Origin: Sphaerosporella brunnea
Lineage: Eukaryota; Ascomycota; Pezizomycetes; Pezizales; Pyronemataceae
DNA length: 64,000 bases
Assembly: GCA_008704415.1 (NCBI GenBank)
Contig: VXIS01000002.1
Span: 310,001 to 374,000 of the forward strand
Reading direction: 5' to 3'
The notes under the pieces were generated by a model that was given only the letters and a program-made list of their open reading frames with translations, was not told the DNA's origin and ran no database searches. Position numbers and translations under genes: made by a program. Below, in pieces: positions 42,457-53,830 of the stretch. Within the stretch, counting starts at the first letter, position 1, and each line of letters starts with the position of its first letter.

Positions 42457-44240
42457 ATGCACGATTTCGGTCAGGCCTCGTTCTATTTGGGCATGCAGAT
42501 TGAGTTCGATGCCGCGTCGACAGGATATGTGTACTTACTAGTACCTATCGCAGCAGTCGTATGTGGAGAAGGTTCTGGAACGCTTCGGAACGAAGGATGT
42601 CAAATCAATTGTCACCCCGTTGGGCTCAAAGGACTACAAGAAACAGATGGTGCGCCGCGAGCTTTCTGGAGAAGAAGCGTGCGATAAAACGCTTTACTAG
42701 AGCAAGCTGGGCAGTGCTATGTACCTCATGACCTCGACTCGCCCGGACATCTGCTTCACGGTTGGAGTCCTCAGCCGCTTCTCGTCAGATCCAAGTGTCT
42801 GTCATGGATCTTTTGCTATGCTACTTTGCCGGGACCAAGCATCTCGCCTTCACCTGGGAGGAAAGGACGCAAACTTTGAAGCTTATGCCGACACGGACTA
42901 TAGTGTTGGGCACGAGACGAGACGAGACGAGATCTGAACACGGCCCGGGATGTCTTGTCTCGTGGAGATAAAAGTCTCGCGGGCCCGGGACATGGACGTC
43001 AGGCCCGGCGAGTACCCGGGCCTACCATGCACGTGAGGCCTTGGAGTGGAGTTCGGTCGTTCAATTTAAATGCTATTACTCTATACATCGTCCTCCTCAG
43101 CTGCCCATTCGCCCTCGTTCACCCAGTCTGCCACTTCGTCTTCGTCTTCGCTCTCCCATTCTTCCACATCTGGCTGTCCGATCCAATTCTTCACAAGAAG
43201 AAGGATGTTCGTGGTGCTGTCTCCAAGCCTGTTTCGCTTTTTGGTAATAACATGACCTGTTCATAGGCCGGTCAACAATCACACGGTCAGCAAAGGAAAT
43301 TCAGGAGAATACCTGCGCGAGAGAATTGCCTTTCAGCTGGTACACTACTGGCGGGTAATGACATATAGTGCCGAGCCATGTCTGCTAAACCACGGGGATA
43401 GCGTTGTATGAATTCTTACTCCAGTTTCCGGCAATACGTTGCATCAATTCCATTTTCAGAGCGCCAGAATCTCGGGGCTCCGCATCTTGGGGCTCGGCGA
43501 TGGGGTCGGGGTCAGTCATATTGAAGCGCAACGCACGCAGTTGAGGCCGGTGTAATGGTAGAAGAAAGGAAGAAAGGAGGCTATCTACCGCTTATATGCT
43601 CTTCTCGCCTCCCTTTCGTGCACTCAACCCTAGATCCGAACTCATAACGCATCACTCCGAGTACCCGGGCCTGATCGCCGCCTAATCAGATCCGTCCCGG
43701 GATATCTCGTCTCGTCCCGAAAAAACATTCGTCTCGCTCGTCATTTAGGCCCGAGAAGAGTACCCGGGATATCTCGGCTCGTGCCCAACACTAACGGACT
43801 ATGATTCTTCAAGAGATGATTACCGGTCGGCCTCAGGATATATCATGATATACGGCTGTGGGGCGATCGAAGAAGCATAAATCGACCGCCCAGAGCACCG
43901 CCGATGCCGAATACTACGCCTTTGGGGTCGCCTGCATGCGTATGCTCAGCCTTGATCATCTTTAAGAGGAGCTACGCGGCCGGCAGTCAGCAGACTCGAA
44001 CGATACCAAACCACGGATATATGATGACAACGAGTCCATGGTGACGTCGTTGCGCAACCGTATCTATCGAGGCACCGAAGTTGCACACATAGCGACCAAG
44101 TTTTACCTTGCTGCGGGCTTGGTCTATCAGGGCTATGTGGACTTGGTCCAGGTCCCCACGGCGGACATGCTCGCCGACGGCCTCACGAAACCGCTATCTC
44201 TGCCGGCGTATCGACTTTTCTGTCAAACTGTCGGTTTGGT
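42457..44240 (+). pseudogene. Ty1/copia reverse transcriptase-RNase H relic
   Basis: The last part of a copia polyprotein is readable with several shifts: DFGQASFYLGMQIEFD, YVEKVLERFGTKDVKSIVTP, SKLGSAMYLMTSTRPDICFT and VGVLSRFSSDPS (RT connection), then the RNase H pieces YADTDY, DDYRSASGYIM, STADAEYYAFGVACM, HIATKFYLAAGLVYQGYVDL and TADMLADGLTKPL. It is interrupted between TDY and DSS by the 893-bp hAT element. Integrase, gag and a clear 5' LTR are missing. Confidence 0.88.
42901..43793. mobile_element. Non-autonomous hAT element inside copia, 8-bp TSD
   Basis: The ends TAGTGTTGGGCACGAGACGA and, reverse-complemented, TAGTGTTGGGCACGAGCCGA bound 893 bp. They are flanked by identical ACGGACTA (42893-42900 and 43794-43801). 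Removing the element and one TSD restores the copia reading TDYDSSRDDYRSASGY. ACGAG/CTCGT motifs are repeated near both ends. The termini match the hAT element at 35141, so that family could have mobilised it. Confidence 0.95.
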
Positions 44241-45564
44241 TGCAGGCGCTATGGGTGATTGTCCGGTTGGAGGAGCTGCGGGGGATCAGGCGCTTTTGTT
44301 TTCTTTCGGTCTCCGATTGTTTGTTTTCTCTTTCCTAAGCTACCTTCGGTACGTTTCTGTATGGGCTATTGAGGCTTTGGAGGCGTGGGGGAGTGTTGGG
44401 AGGAGGAGGCTCTGCCTCCGGCAGCTGATCGAGGGTGATCGAGGGTGATGGGGTTCGAGGGTTCGAGGTTTTGCTTAGCTTAGAGCGGTTTTGCTTCTTC
44501 GTTACAACACAACCAACTTTACACCTCACGTCGTCGTCCTTACCACCACCTGTTTTCTCGTTGGTTTTGTTACTCCTACATCGCCTACCCCCCACAGCAC
44601 CGTAACTACGTATTAAAAAATCGCGCGGTACTTCAAAATGCGCGGTATATAAGGAATTCTACGGTAGAGTCCACTTATCAGCCAGTCGGGCCTAAAAAGC
44701 TTGACAGCCCAGCTCGCGGGCTGGCTGGCTTTGACAACACTGCGAGGAGTTCTGGCTCAGGGAGTGTCTAGGTACTTATGTAGTCACTTAAGCACTGAGC
44801 TCCAGAGTCAAAGCAGCTGGAGTTCTGCTTAACGGCATGTACTTGTACGTCAGTTTTTGCATACATAACCCACAAATCACCTCTTCCCATCGAGATCCAG
44901 TGCCAAAAAGCGCCAGCCTCAGAAACAGAAATCCTGCCAGATGCCAGATGACAAAAGTGTGGATGGTGCCGCCGTGAATAATCTCCTAACGAGCACTGTG
45001 GCACCCAGCACCTCTCTCGTTGACTTTTCCAGCTCCCTTACTACCAAGTAGGTAGTCAGGCCCCAGGTTCTCTCTCTTCTTCTTGTCACACATCATCGGA
45101 TCAGACCTTTTTGTTTTACTACCTTTATTGACGGGTCCACAGTTGTGTGCCAAACCCCGATCCCGTCGCTTTCTCTCTATCATTTTGCTGCTGCTTATTG
45201 TTGCTATTTGCCCCTGTCTTCGCCTCTTCTATCTCGACGTCTTTCAGTAAAAAGTCCATCTCGGACCTCCCAATCTCGACAACGGAAAAGAATCTCACCT
45301 CTATGCCCCTCTAGGTACATGTACCTCCTCCGCCTCCTCCTCCTTCATCTATCGACAACCCCAGAGCTACCGCCGCCGTAACCCTCAAGTGCCAACACTT
45401 ACCCGCACCGCTCCAGTTCATTGCTTGTCATGGATATTCCCAATACACTAAAAGTATGTATCCAGTGCTACGTGCTTATGTGTTTGTGAGATTCGTCAAG
45501 CTGCAATCATTTTCTTCTCCACTGAGTATTTGGCCTCCGATTCACTGACATTGTCACACCTCTC
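44241..45564. other. Gene-free stretch after copia
   Basis: A purine-rich run GGAGGAGCTGCGGGGGATCA follows the copia coding end and may be its polypurine tract. TGTTGGGAGGAGGAGGCTCT at 44394 may be LTR sequence, but no second LTR was found. A partial hAT MITE end (GGGCTGGCTGGCTTTGACAACACTG, ~44690-44743) lies further on. The rest is unrecognised. Confidence 0.4.
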
Positions 45565-45970
45565 ATGCCGAATAAAGTGCTAGTGCTCGCCACCCTCTAC
45601 AACGATGCGTCCCAAGCTTCGCCATATTTATTGTGGGATCGGCTGGAGTTTTATTTGGAAGGAACGAAGGGGGAGGTGGAAGACCTGCGGTCCTGACGGC
45701 ATCAGCAACGGAATTACGAAGCCATTCCCGAACCCCAAATTTTCAACTGGCTCACCCAAGCGGAATCAGCGGCACCCAACAACACTCGTCACTCGAAGCT
45801 GCAAGCATGACCGGCTACCGCCCTCAGAGTCGAACTGAGCATGGGGTGGCCGGATCCTCTGCAAATAGCTCTCGAACTGATGCTCGACGAGGCTGGGAGT
45901 GGTAGGTCCGGATGGGTTAAGGACATGAAGGACTGGAGGTGCTTCTCAGGGGAGTTGCTGCTCGAGTATG
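45565..45970 (+). pseudogene. Unknown broken reading frame feeding into the 264-bp repeat
   Basis: From the ATG at 45565 one frame reads MPNKVLVLATLYNDASQASP, YLLWDRLEFYLEGTKGEVED, then TGA (45694-45696). It continues with NYEAIPEPQIFNWLTQAESA, a second TGA, then MGWPDPLQIALELMLDEAGS and GWVKDMKDWRCFSGELLLEY before a third TGA. The amino-acid composition between the stops looks protein-like, but I do not recognise the family. All three stops are TGA, which could come from CGA by C-to-T change. Confidence 0.4.
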
Positions 45971-46733
45971 TATGAGAACAGGCACTTGCAACGAGGACAC
46001 TCTATTCTCTCTGCTCCCGAACCGGAAGGACTACTCTCCCTCCCTCCGAGAGACACTCGAAGCTGCAAGCATGACCGGCTACTGCCCTCAGAGTCGAACT
46101 GAGCATGGGGTGGCCGGATCCTCTGCAAATAGCTCTCGAACTGATGCTCGACGAGGCTGGGAGTGGTAGGTCCGGATGGGTTAAGGACATGAAGGACTGG
46201 AGGTGCTTCTCAGGGGAGTTGCTGCTCGAGTATGTATGAGAACAGGCACTTGCAACGAGGACACTCTATTCTCTCTGCTCCCGAACCGGAAGGACTACTC
46301 TCCCTCCCTCCGAGAGACACTCGAAGCTGCAAGCATGACCGGCTACTGCCCTCAGAGTCGAACTGAGCATGGGGTGGCCGGATCCTCTGCAGACAGCTCT
46401 CGAACTGATGCTCGACGAGGCTGGGAGTGGTAGGTCCGGATGGGTTAAGGACATGAAGGACTGGAGGTGCTTCTCAGGGGAGTTGCTGCTCGAGTATGTA
46501 TGAGAACAGGCACTTGCAACGAGGACACTCTATTCTCTCTGCTCCCGAACCGGAAGGACTACTCTCCCTCCCTCCGAGAGACACTCGAAGCTGCAAGCAT
46601 GACCGGCTACTGCCCTCAGAGTCGAACTGAGCATGGGGTGGCCGGATCCTCTGCAAATAGCTCTCGAACTGATGCTCGACGAGGCTGGGAGTGGCAGGTC
46701 CGGATGGGTTAAGGACATGAAGGACTGGAGCTG
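45791..46733 (+). repeat. 264-bp tandem repeat, about 3.5 copies
   Basis: Copies start at 45791, 46055, 46319 and 46583 (ACTCGAAGCTGCAAGCATGA), exactly 264 bp apart. The first three are almost identical. The period is 88 codons, so any frame is kept through the array. The fourth copy diverges at about 46728. Confidence 0.95.
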
Positions 46734-48299
46734 CTTTTCGGGAAAGTCAAAGTCAGATGAATTGGAGGAGTGTAACGTGCTATGCACTTGGGGATCACTT
46801 GAAGTATCGTCAACACTTGCTATCACGGTCATCTACTTTCCTAGAGAACGCTAGGTACCGGGGTACTCGTCTCTGCCCTCGCACCTCTCAAGCCCAAACA
46901 CCCACGCCCCGAACAGTACCACGCTCTGAGGATGCAGCCTAGACTTTCTCGCCCTATTTGCAGATCACTGGTACAATGTGTGGCTGGCTCTCGGGTTAGT
47001 GAGTATTTTGGTTTACTTTTTGGTTTTGAGTGGTGGAGATATACTAATGAGGGTAGGTTTATATTCACTACAATTGGGATACCCAATCCTCCAACCGTCA
47101 AGGGGCACTTGATAAACAAGGCCGATACTTAGTCACTTTCGGTAAGTTGGAAAGGCCTTTGGCTTTAACTAGGCCTATGTTCCCTGATACCAGTGTTTTT
47201 TATCGCCGCTATTGTTTGCAAGACTCCAGATTCGTATGCTTATGTATATTGGGAAAAGGAATACATCGACACGGGGCGTTGGCCGTAGAGATTTCCTTCT
47301 GCAACCAATTTTCACGCCGTTCTCTCATCCCCAGTCTTCAACAACACCATGTCATTTCCAATAAGGCGACCTCTAGTATCACGAGATGGTTTTGGGGAAG
47401 TGCGCAAATACTTACGATAACTTGAAGACTTTGCGTCCCGGTTTTCACCCGACTCGATCACAACAAAACCTGTCGGTTAAAGGCGGCAACAGAACCCATC
47501 GATAGTCGTTGATATACCATCCAAAGTCAGTGTAGTTACTGGGCGTAGTTGGGTTCTTTTTCGTCCACACTGACAGAAGTTCAGCAGCTTTACCTCTACC
47601 AAGCCGCCCTCCCTCCACTTCTCCTACTGCGCTTCTACCCGCCTCTTCTTCTACTGCGCCTCAACTCGGTAATAGCTCCTCTTGGTCCTTGGTAAGTAAG
47701 TCTATTGAACTTCTGAAAGAAAATAAGTTAGATTGGAACTGACCGGACCAAGTGGGACTCGTAGATCCTTCCCTACCGTGACGGACCGGTTGCGTGAGGT
47801 TATTGTGGGAGATACCAATCGCCTGGCAGTTGATCCCTTGTTCGTCGTTTGTTCCGATACTCCGGCTCGAAAGTGGTAGCAACATCGTTGAAGGTGGATC
47901 TTCTCAGAGATGGGCGTGATGTCAAAGGTATTTGAACTCTACCTAGCATTCAGACGTGAAGGTAACAAGCAATGGCAGCACGAGGCGATGCACGCTGGAC
48001 CCCTCGGCATGAGGCGGCAGCCTGAGAATTTCCTTTTTCCACGGCCAACGGCCCTCGCTTTCATCAAAAAATCTGTTGTGCAACACCCTGGATGCTTCAA
48101 GGAATGGCAGCACGAGCGCTTGCTTCTGCGAACGGCTCCTCAGCGGATACCTCCTACAGGCCACTCCCTCAGCCGGACCCTATTGGACCGGTCAACGCGC
48201 AGGAGAAGCTTGCTTCGGCTTCTATGACCGAATCTGATTCCCGATCCCCCTCACCTCTTCGATGGTTGATTTGTCTTTCCTCGATGGCACTATTACTCC
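46734..48299. other. No recognised gene
   Basis: Several short frames exist on both strands without known motifs. GCAATGGCAGCACGAGGCG and GGAATGGCAGCACGAGCGC (47970 and 48100) are a short direct repeat. The final ~200 bp leads into a LINE relic. Confidence 0.4.
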
Positions 48300-48772
48300 T
48301 CGGCTCAGGTCTTTGACGTGGAGCTCTACGCTATCTTCCGACCGGTTGGCTGCGTTGTGGAACGTGCAGAGAACGACCAGCACTATGATTTTCGTGGTGT
48401 AAAGACGCTTCCATCCATCCAAGCCAATGGGTAGTACGCCGCATCATGTGTTGGAGCCGGGAGCTAGCAGATCGCGGTTGTTCGCTCACACTGCGGTGGA
48501 TGCCTGGACACGGAGAGGTCAAGGGCAACAAGTCCGGCGTTTCCTCACCCACCATGATCCCAAGTGATGCCCTGCTTCGTGTGGTAGCATTGCGCACCTC
48601 AGCGGAAGGCCTGCGAGCATGCACCGAGGGCACTCGCCGCTGCATCCGTGCCAGTATCCGCAAGCGCTCGTCATACCTGCCCCGACCAAAGGCATCTCGG
48701 TACTACCAACTTCATTTTACCGGGCACACACCGCAAAACTTAAGGTGCCAGGGTAGAGGCGCCTCGAGTTAA
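48300..48772 (+). pseudogene. RNase H relic of a LINE
   Basis: The recognisable piece is LADRGCSLTLRWMPGHGEVK then GNKSG, the RNase H motif W-x-P-G-H-x-x-x-x-G-N (the usual E-A-D has become K-S-G). It is followed by a basic region and YYQLHFTGHTPQN, similar to the segment before the LINE zinc knuckle. It stops at 48772 before any knuckle. It differs from the CWFC-type LINE in the window. Confidence 0.65.
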
Positions 48773-48779
48773 GTGACAA

Positions 48780-49326
48780 TAGGGCCTCAAAGTCCGATAT
48801 ACCGAGGGGCCGCGGCGTCCAGACGGCCTAGGCGCCGGGCAGCGGCCGAGCTGGACACGGCGACTGGATGTCGACCAGCCGTGGGGCCGGAGAGCCGTGG
48901 GAACCCCAGGGACACGGGATGCCTACCAGCCACGGGCCACGGACCGTGATCTCACGATAGCAGTGCGAATACAGACTCCATGGTGGTGAAGTTTTGAACC
49001 CATTCTACCGTGCCGATGGTGGGAGTTCACGGTATGGGCAGTTCACAGTTAGGACTCAGATTTGGTTGCAGAACCGGAATCCAGGCTCCTGTGCAGGCAC
49101 ATGTGCATACGCATGCACACCGACGATCCACCGGTCGGCCTGAAGTTGATTATGGCCACCGCAGCTCGCACTCGCGACAGTTGACGTTGCCTACTCGGAC
49201 GATGGAAGACTCTGTGCCACCCACCCAGTGACAACCGGAATATCACCACCACACACGGAGCCCCCGCCGACACCGCCTCCGAGTCTGTCCCGGCTTCACC
49301 TTGGTAAGTAATCCGCCGTCATCTAA
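48780..49326. other. No recognised gene
   Basis: GC-rich sequence with short local repeats (GGCCGTGGGG, GGACACGG) and a CATGTGCATACGCATGCACA run. No family motif was seen. Confidence 0.4.
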
Positions 49327-50115
49327 ACAGAACCCGCCACAGAACCCCGCAACAAAGCCCGCAACAAAGCCCGCCACAGAACCCCGCCACAGAACCCCGC
49401 AACAAAGCCCTCTACAGAACCCCGCCACAGAACCCCGTAACAAAGCCCGCAACAAAGCCCGCAACAAAGCCCGCAACAAAGCCCTCTACAGAACCCCGCC
49501 ACAGAACCCCGCAACAAAGCCCGCAACAAAGCCCTCTACAGAACCCCGCCACAGAACCCCGCAACAAAGCCCGCAACAAAGCCCGCCACAGAACCCCGCC
49601 ACAGAACCCCGCAACAAAGCCCGCAACAAAGCCCTCTACAGAACCCCGCCACAGAACCCCGCAACAAAGCCCTCTACAGAACCCCGCCACAGAACCCCGC
49701 AACAAAGCCCTCTACAGAACCCCGCCACAGAACCCCGCAACAAAGCCCGCAACAAAGCCCGCAACAAAGCCCGCAACAAAGCCCTCTACAGAACCCCGCC
49801 ACAGAACCCCGCAACAAAGCCCGCAACAAAGCCCGCAACAAAGCCCGCAACAAAGCCCTCTACAGAACCCCGCCACAGAACCCCGCAACAAAGCCCTCTA
49901 CAGAACCCCGCCACAGAACCCCGCAACAAAGCCCTCTACAGAACCCCGCCACAGAACCCCGCAACAAAGCCCGCAACAAAGCCCTCTACAGAACCCCGCC
50001 ACAGAACCCCGCCACAGAACCCCGCAACAAAGCCCGCAACAAAGCCCTCTACAGAACCCCGCCACAGAACCCCGCCACAGAACCCCGCAACAAAGCCCGC
50101 AACAAAGCCCGCAAC
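49327..50115 (+). repeat. Compound 12/13-bp minisatellite
   Basis: Two 12-bp units (ACAAAGCCCGCA and ACAAAGCCCTCT) and one 13-bp unit (ACAGAACCCCGCC) alternate for ~790 bp. The 13-bp units shift the frame, yet neither CCCGC nor ACAAAG/ACAGAA junctions make stops on the plus strand. A 308-codon frame (NPATKPATKPA / RNKARNKAR / TPPQNPATK) therefore stays open. Long frames also stay open on the minus strand. This is a property of the repeat, not proof of a protein. Confidence 0.95.
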
Positions 50116-50227
50116 AATCCAGCCGGGCATTCTCCTCCTTCCTGGCCACGACCCCAGAGTGATTCGTTCACCAGCTGTTGAATATCCGACCTTTAACGAG
50201 TTAGTGGATCGCAGTCCCGTAGTCTAA

Positions 50228-52679
50228 CATATCACCAGGTTGCTTACCGCAACATCCGCGCGCAAAAATCCTCCCTCCCCCTCCCTTTCAAACATTTTTA
50301 TCAGCCGAGTTCAAGTTATGGTGAAGCGACCGACATACTCATGAAACTTGCGACTGGCCTAATCGCTTTGCCGCCTCCCAAAAGGTTCACTCGGGTCCGC
50401 TGTCCACCTTGTTGCGAGTCCATTTTCATCAGTGACAGGCGTAGAATTAGTGGAGAAAGAGAACGTACCTTTTGTATCCAAGCTGGCGAGAGGTAATCCC
50501 GTGACTGCGAGTGACATCATGTCAGTGGCCTTAACGCAACAATAAATACCCCTCTCGCTTTGCTTAAACTCACATCAGCGATAACTAGCACGTTTGGCTT
50601 CGCCACAGCCCTGGCACTACACCAATTGACCAGCCTCATCAATATCAGCCCAGCTCTCTGGAGTTCCCGGCGGGAACATCTTTCCTTTTCCACTTTACGT
50701 ACTCGCTTTTTGTGCATCCGGGCATTGCCCTCCGCAGGCAGTTAACCGGCATTTTGGTTGGATTCGCGCTCATCGGAGGTGCCTGAGGAGAGGAAGAAGA
50801 ACCTTCGAAATCGGACACGCCATTTCCACCTGGAGAGCTTGTATCCGCCTGTATCCGCGTGCGTGTGCGCGTGTGTAATCAGACTTATCGTCCGCGTGCA
50901 GCCTCCACTCATCACTACCTATCCCTTAACTTGTTAACGAAATTCAGCATTACTTAGAGTTAAGGAAACCAACCAAAAAGTGAGATCGATTCGAAGGCTG
51001 AGAAAAGGGAAAGCAACCGATGTTGTAGGGCAGACAAATTCCACGTTAAGGGATATCCTGTCCATCGTCTTATTATCATGATATCATCTCGGGCGTCAAC
51101 TGTAGCCACATACCAAAGTGAAAAGGGAAAAACAAACAGAATGCCCGCTGTGACCATCCGGACGGCCGTAGAAACCGTGGAATCGCAGAAGGGCGGCTTC
51201 CTACGGAACAACCCAGCGACTGGTCTCCACCACAGATATTTCCACCCAAGTCCCCGCAACAAAGCCCGAATTTGTAGAGTCCAGATCATGCGTTCCTGAG
51301 GTAGTGAAGCTTTAGTTCATGTCCCGGAGACATGAAATTCCTTCCAAGGGCCCTATAACCAATAGTCTTCTAATTCTACCCAGGACCCATTTCGTAGAGT
51401 AGTAGGAATACTGTGTGGTTCAAAACGGATGGCGGTAATCAGACAGTTAATCAGCGGAGAGGTTGAGGGTGACATTGTTGTTTCGTGGACTTTTGCCCCT
51501 CTAGCACCAAGAATCCTCTGGTCATCTGGTTCCGGTAAAGAACCCAGCAAACGCAGTCGTCGTCGGTGGCACTGGAATTAACGTCGTTCCACTCCGTCAA
51601 TCCGGCCTGCCGAAGATGCCTCTTGTCGCACCGACAGAACCAACCTCGGTCGGAGCCAACTTGACCTTGTGGTACACCGCAAAAGAAAGGCTGTCTTTCC
51701 CGTCCCGCCTAGGCAATCCCCGGCGTCTCCAAAACCTAGTCTTTTGTTTATCGTGTAACGGTACCACGCGTAGCGGCGCCTAGGTGCTTAGAGGCCATGC
51801 GCGCGATGCGGCGGGGCCGAGGGTACGAGGGGACAGGGCGGTCGGGTGCCGAGGGCACTACGGGACAGGATACCAAGGCACCGAGATACCGAAGTGGGCC
51901 GTAGATGCCATAGACGCCTGTTCGGGCTGCACACCACCTTCGGCAGCCCAGCAACCTTATCGGGGATCCAGGCCAGTGGGAGAGGCGGCCAACGGTTGTA
52001 GATGCGGAAGAGGAGCAGGGGCCGTCGGGTAAGAGAGAAGCAGATGCGCAGCAGCGAGAGAGGGGGCCGGCTAGAGAAAAATAGATAGGAAAAAATAGAG
52101 AAAGCAGCAGGAAAGGCTGAGGAATAGGAGAGGCGCCGGCCATAGCAGGAATGGTTACGCGTAGAGGAGTTGGAGAGTGTGCCGGGTTGAGGAGGGAGGA
52201 GTGGCGGGTCGGGTTGAGAGGTGGGAGAGGGTGCCGGTCACAGTAAAAGGAAGAGTTAGAGAGCGTGCGAGTAGAGGCGGAGCGGGTAGCGAGCAGAGAA
52301 GGTAGAAGGGCAGGACGGGCTTTGATTTGTGTTGGAAAGGAGTGAACCCTGCAGGTTCTGTCGGTTGCTGCTTAGGTAAGATCATGCAAGATCACCCGAA
52401 ACATAAAGTAAGTAACCGTCCATAATGCCTGGGGTGAGGAAAGGGCGGGGAAAGTACCAGACGACGCTCACAAGCATACGCAGTGACGATCCGAGGGCCC
52501 TGGGCAAGGAGATAGCCGCTCAAAGTAGGCAAAGGTTGGAGCCGCGGTCAGGATGGGGTTTAACCGTCTGAGACTTTCCCTTGTACGAAGAGAAGAGAAG
52601 GAGATCACCCTTGCGCACCGAAAGGCAGAGCCGCTTCTGGAGCAGTGCAGAAGGAAGGCTGGGAGGGAGGTAAGAGCAG
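50228..52679. other. Gene-free stretch
   Basis: No family motif was recognised in the short frames. CCCCGCAACAAAGCCCGAAT at 51251 repeats a piece of the minisatellite. TTCATGTCCCGGAGACATGA at ~51317 resembles the LINE A 3' end. AGAG-rich sequence fills 52000-52320. Confidence 0.4.
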
Positions 52680-52960
52680 GAGGCGCTAAAGCGAGGGAAG
52701 GGTAAATACTGCGGCGAATCAGCTAGCTTCTCAGCAATAGGGAGCATATAGACTTACGTCGTTGTCGTTGATTTTGTGGGGAGAAGCGATGGGGATCTCT
52801 GGGGAGGAGCGGCGAGGGTGGAGGTGCTAAAGCGGGAGAATAAAGGGAAGGATAAATTCCACGGTGAATCAGCTAGCTTCTTAGCAATAGGGCGTATAGA
52901 ACTTCCCTCGTTGTCTTTGGTTTTATGGGGAGGAGCGGTGAGGGTGGTATTCGGGAGACC
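52680..52960 (+). repeat. ~140-bp tandem duplication
   Basis: The two units (from ~52681 and ~52822) share GCTAAAGCG, GAATCAGCTAGCTTCT, AGCAATAGGG, CGTTGTC and TGGGGAG in order. They differ by several indels. Non-coding. Confidence 0.8.
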
Positions 52961-53079
52961 TCATGAGACAGCTGCTTCGGCTGTCGTATTGGCAGGGAGA
53001 TCTGAGCTCAGGACTTGCGATATGCCATGGCCGCCCACCACCAAACTCGTCACCTCGATCTCATGAGACTGCTTCGTAG

Positions 53080-53830
53080 ATTAGGCAAGACATCAGAGTT
53101 CGAAGGGGAACATACCCAATTCCAATTAAATTGTCGCCCTTTGTTCAACAAAAAAACCTGGCCCCAACGCCTTCAAAGTTTCCTAGAAACGGCGGTATTT
53201 TCATAGTACTGGTTCTGGAAACGTAGCTGACTGCCAGTAAGTCAGATTACTGTACTAATCCAGATATAAGGCGGCCGCATTCTTTAAATATCAGAGAAGG
53301 TTTAGGGTTTTTGAGCGTGATGTCGCTTACTAGTCTACCAATAACACCGACCTCCACCAGGAGCAAAATGCTGCTTCCGAGTTGTCGCATTCGCAGTCTG
53401 TACCCCCAGTATCCGACTCTAGGGTGAAGGGTGGGGTAATTGGCGTTTCTGGACCGGAGATTCTCCACGGGAAGAGAGCGAAAGTGAAAGTGAACGCGGT
53501 AGCTAGCTTGCAACAGTATCAGAGGATGCGCTTCAGGAGCCGGCGGATGATGAAGAAGATGCTTGCATGGATGAATAGGGCGTCTGTACACACATATCCG
53601 ACGCTTGTTGTTTATTCTCGCATCATTCGTCAGCCCGCCTTATGTCCGGGTTTTGGGTGTTCTACTTCACAGATTATTATTAGGCAAGGTGTCAAAATTC
53701 GAAGGGCAACGTACCCGATTCCAATTACTTAATGTTGTGGCATCGGCCCTGCTGCCTTAGAAACAGCGGTATTTTCATGGTAGGTGCTGGTTCCAGGACC
53801 GTGGATAGCTGCTGATAGGTCAGACTATGA
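53080..53830 (+). repeat. Direct duplication of ~150 bp, offset ~600 bp
   Basis: Blocks at about 53080-53250 and 53682-53830 share GGCAAG, TTCGAAGGG, TACCC-ATTCCAATTA, GAAACRGCGGTATTTTCATRG, CTGGTTC and GGTCAGA/AGTCAGA in order. They may be two remnants of one mobile element, but no ends or coding were recognised. Confidence 0.6.

Noticed and set aside
49301..50227. 308-codon Pro/Asn/Lys-rich protein
   Set aside because: Almost all of it is a 12/13-bp minisatellite open in several frames; no flanking gene structure.
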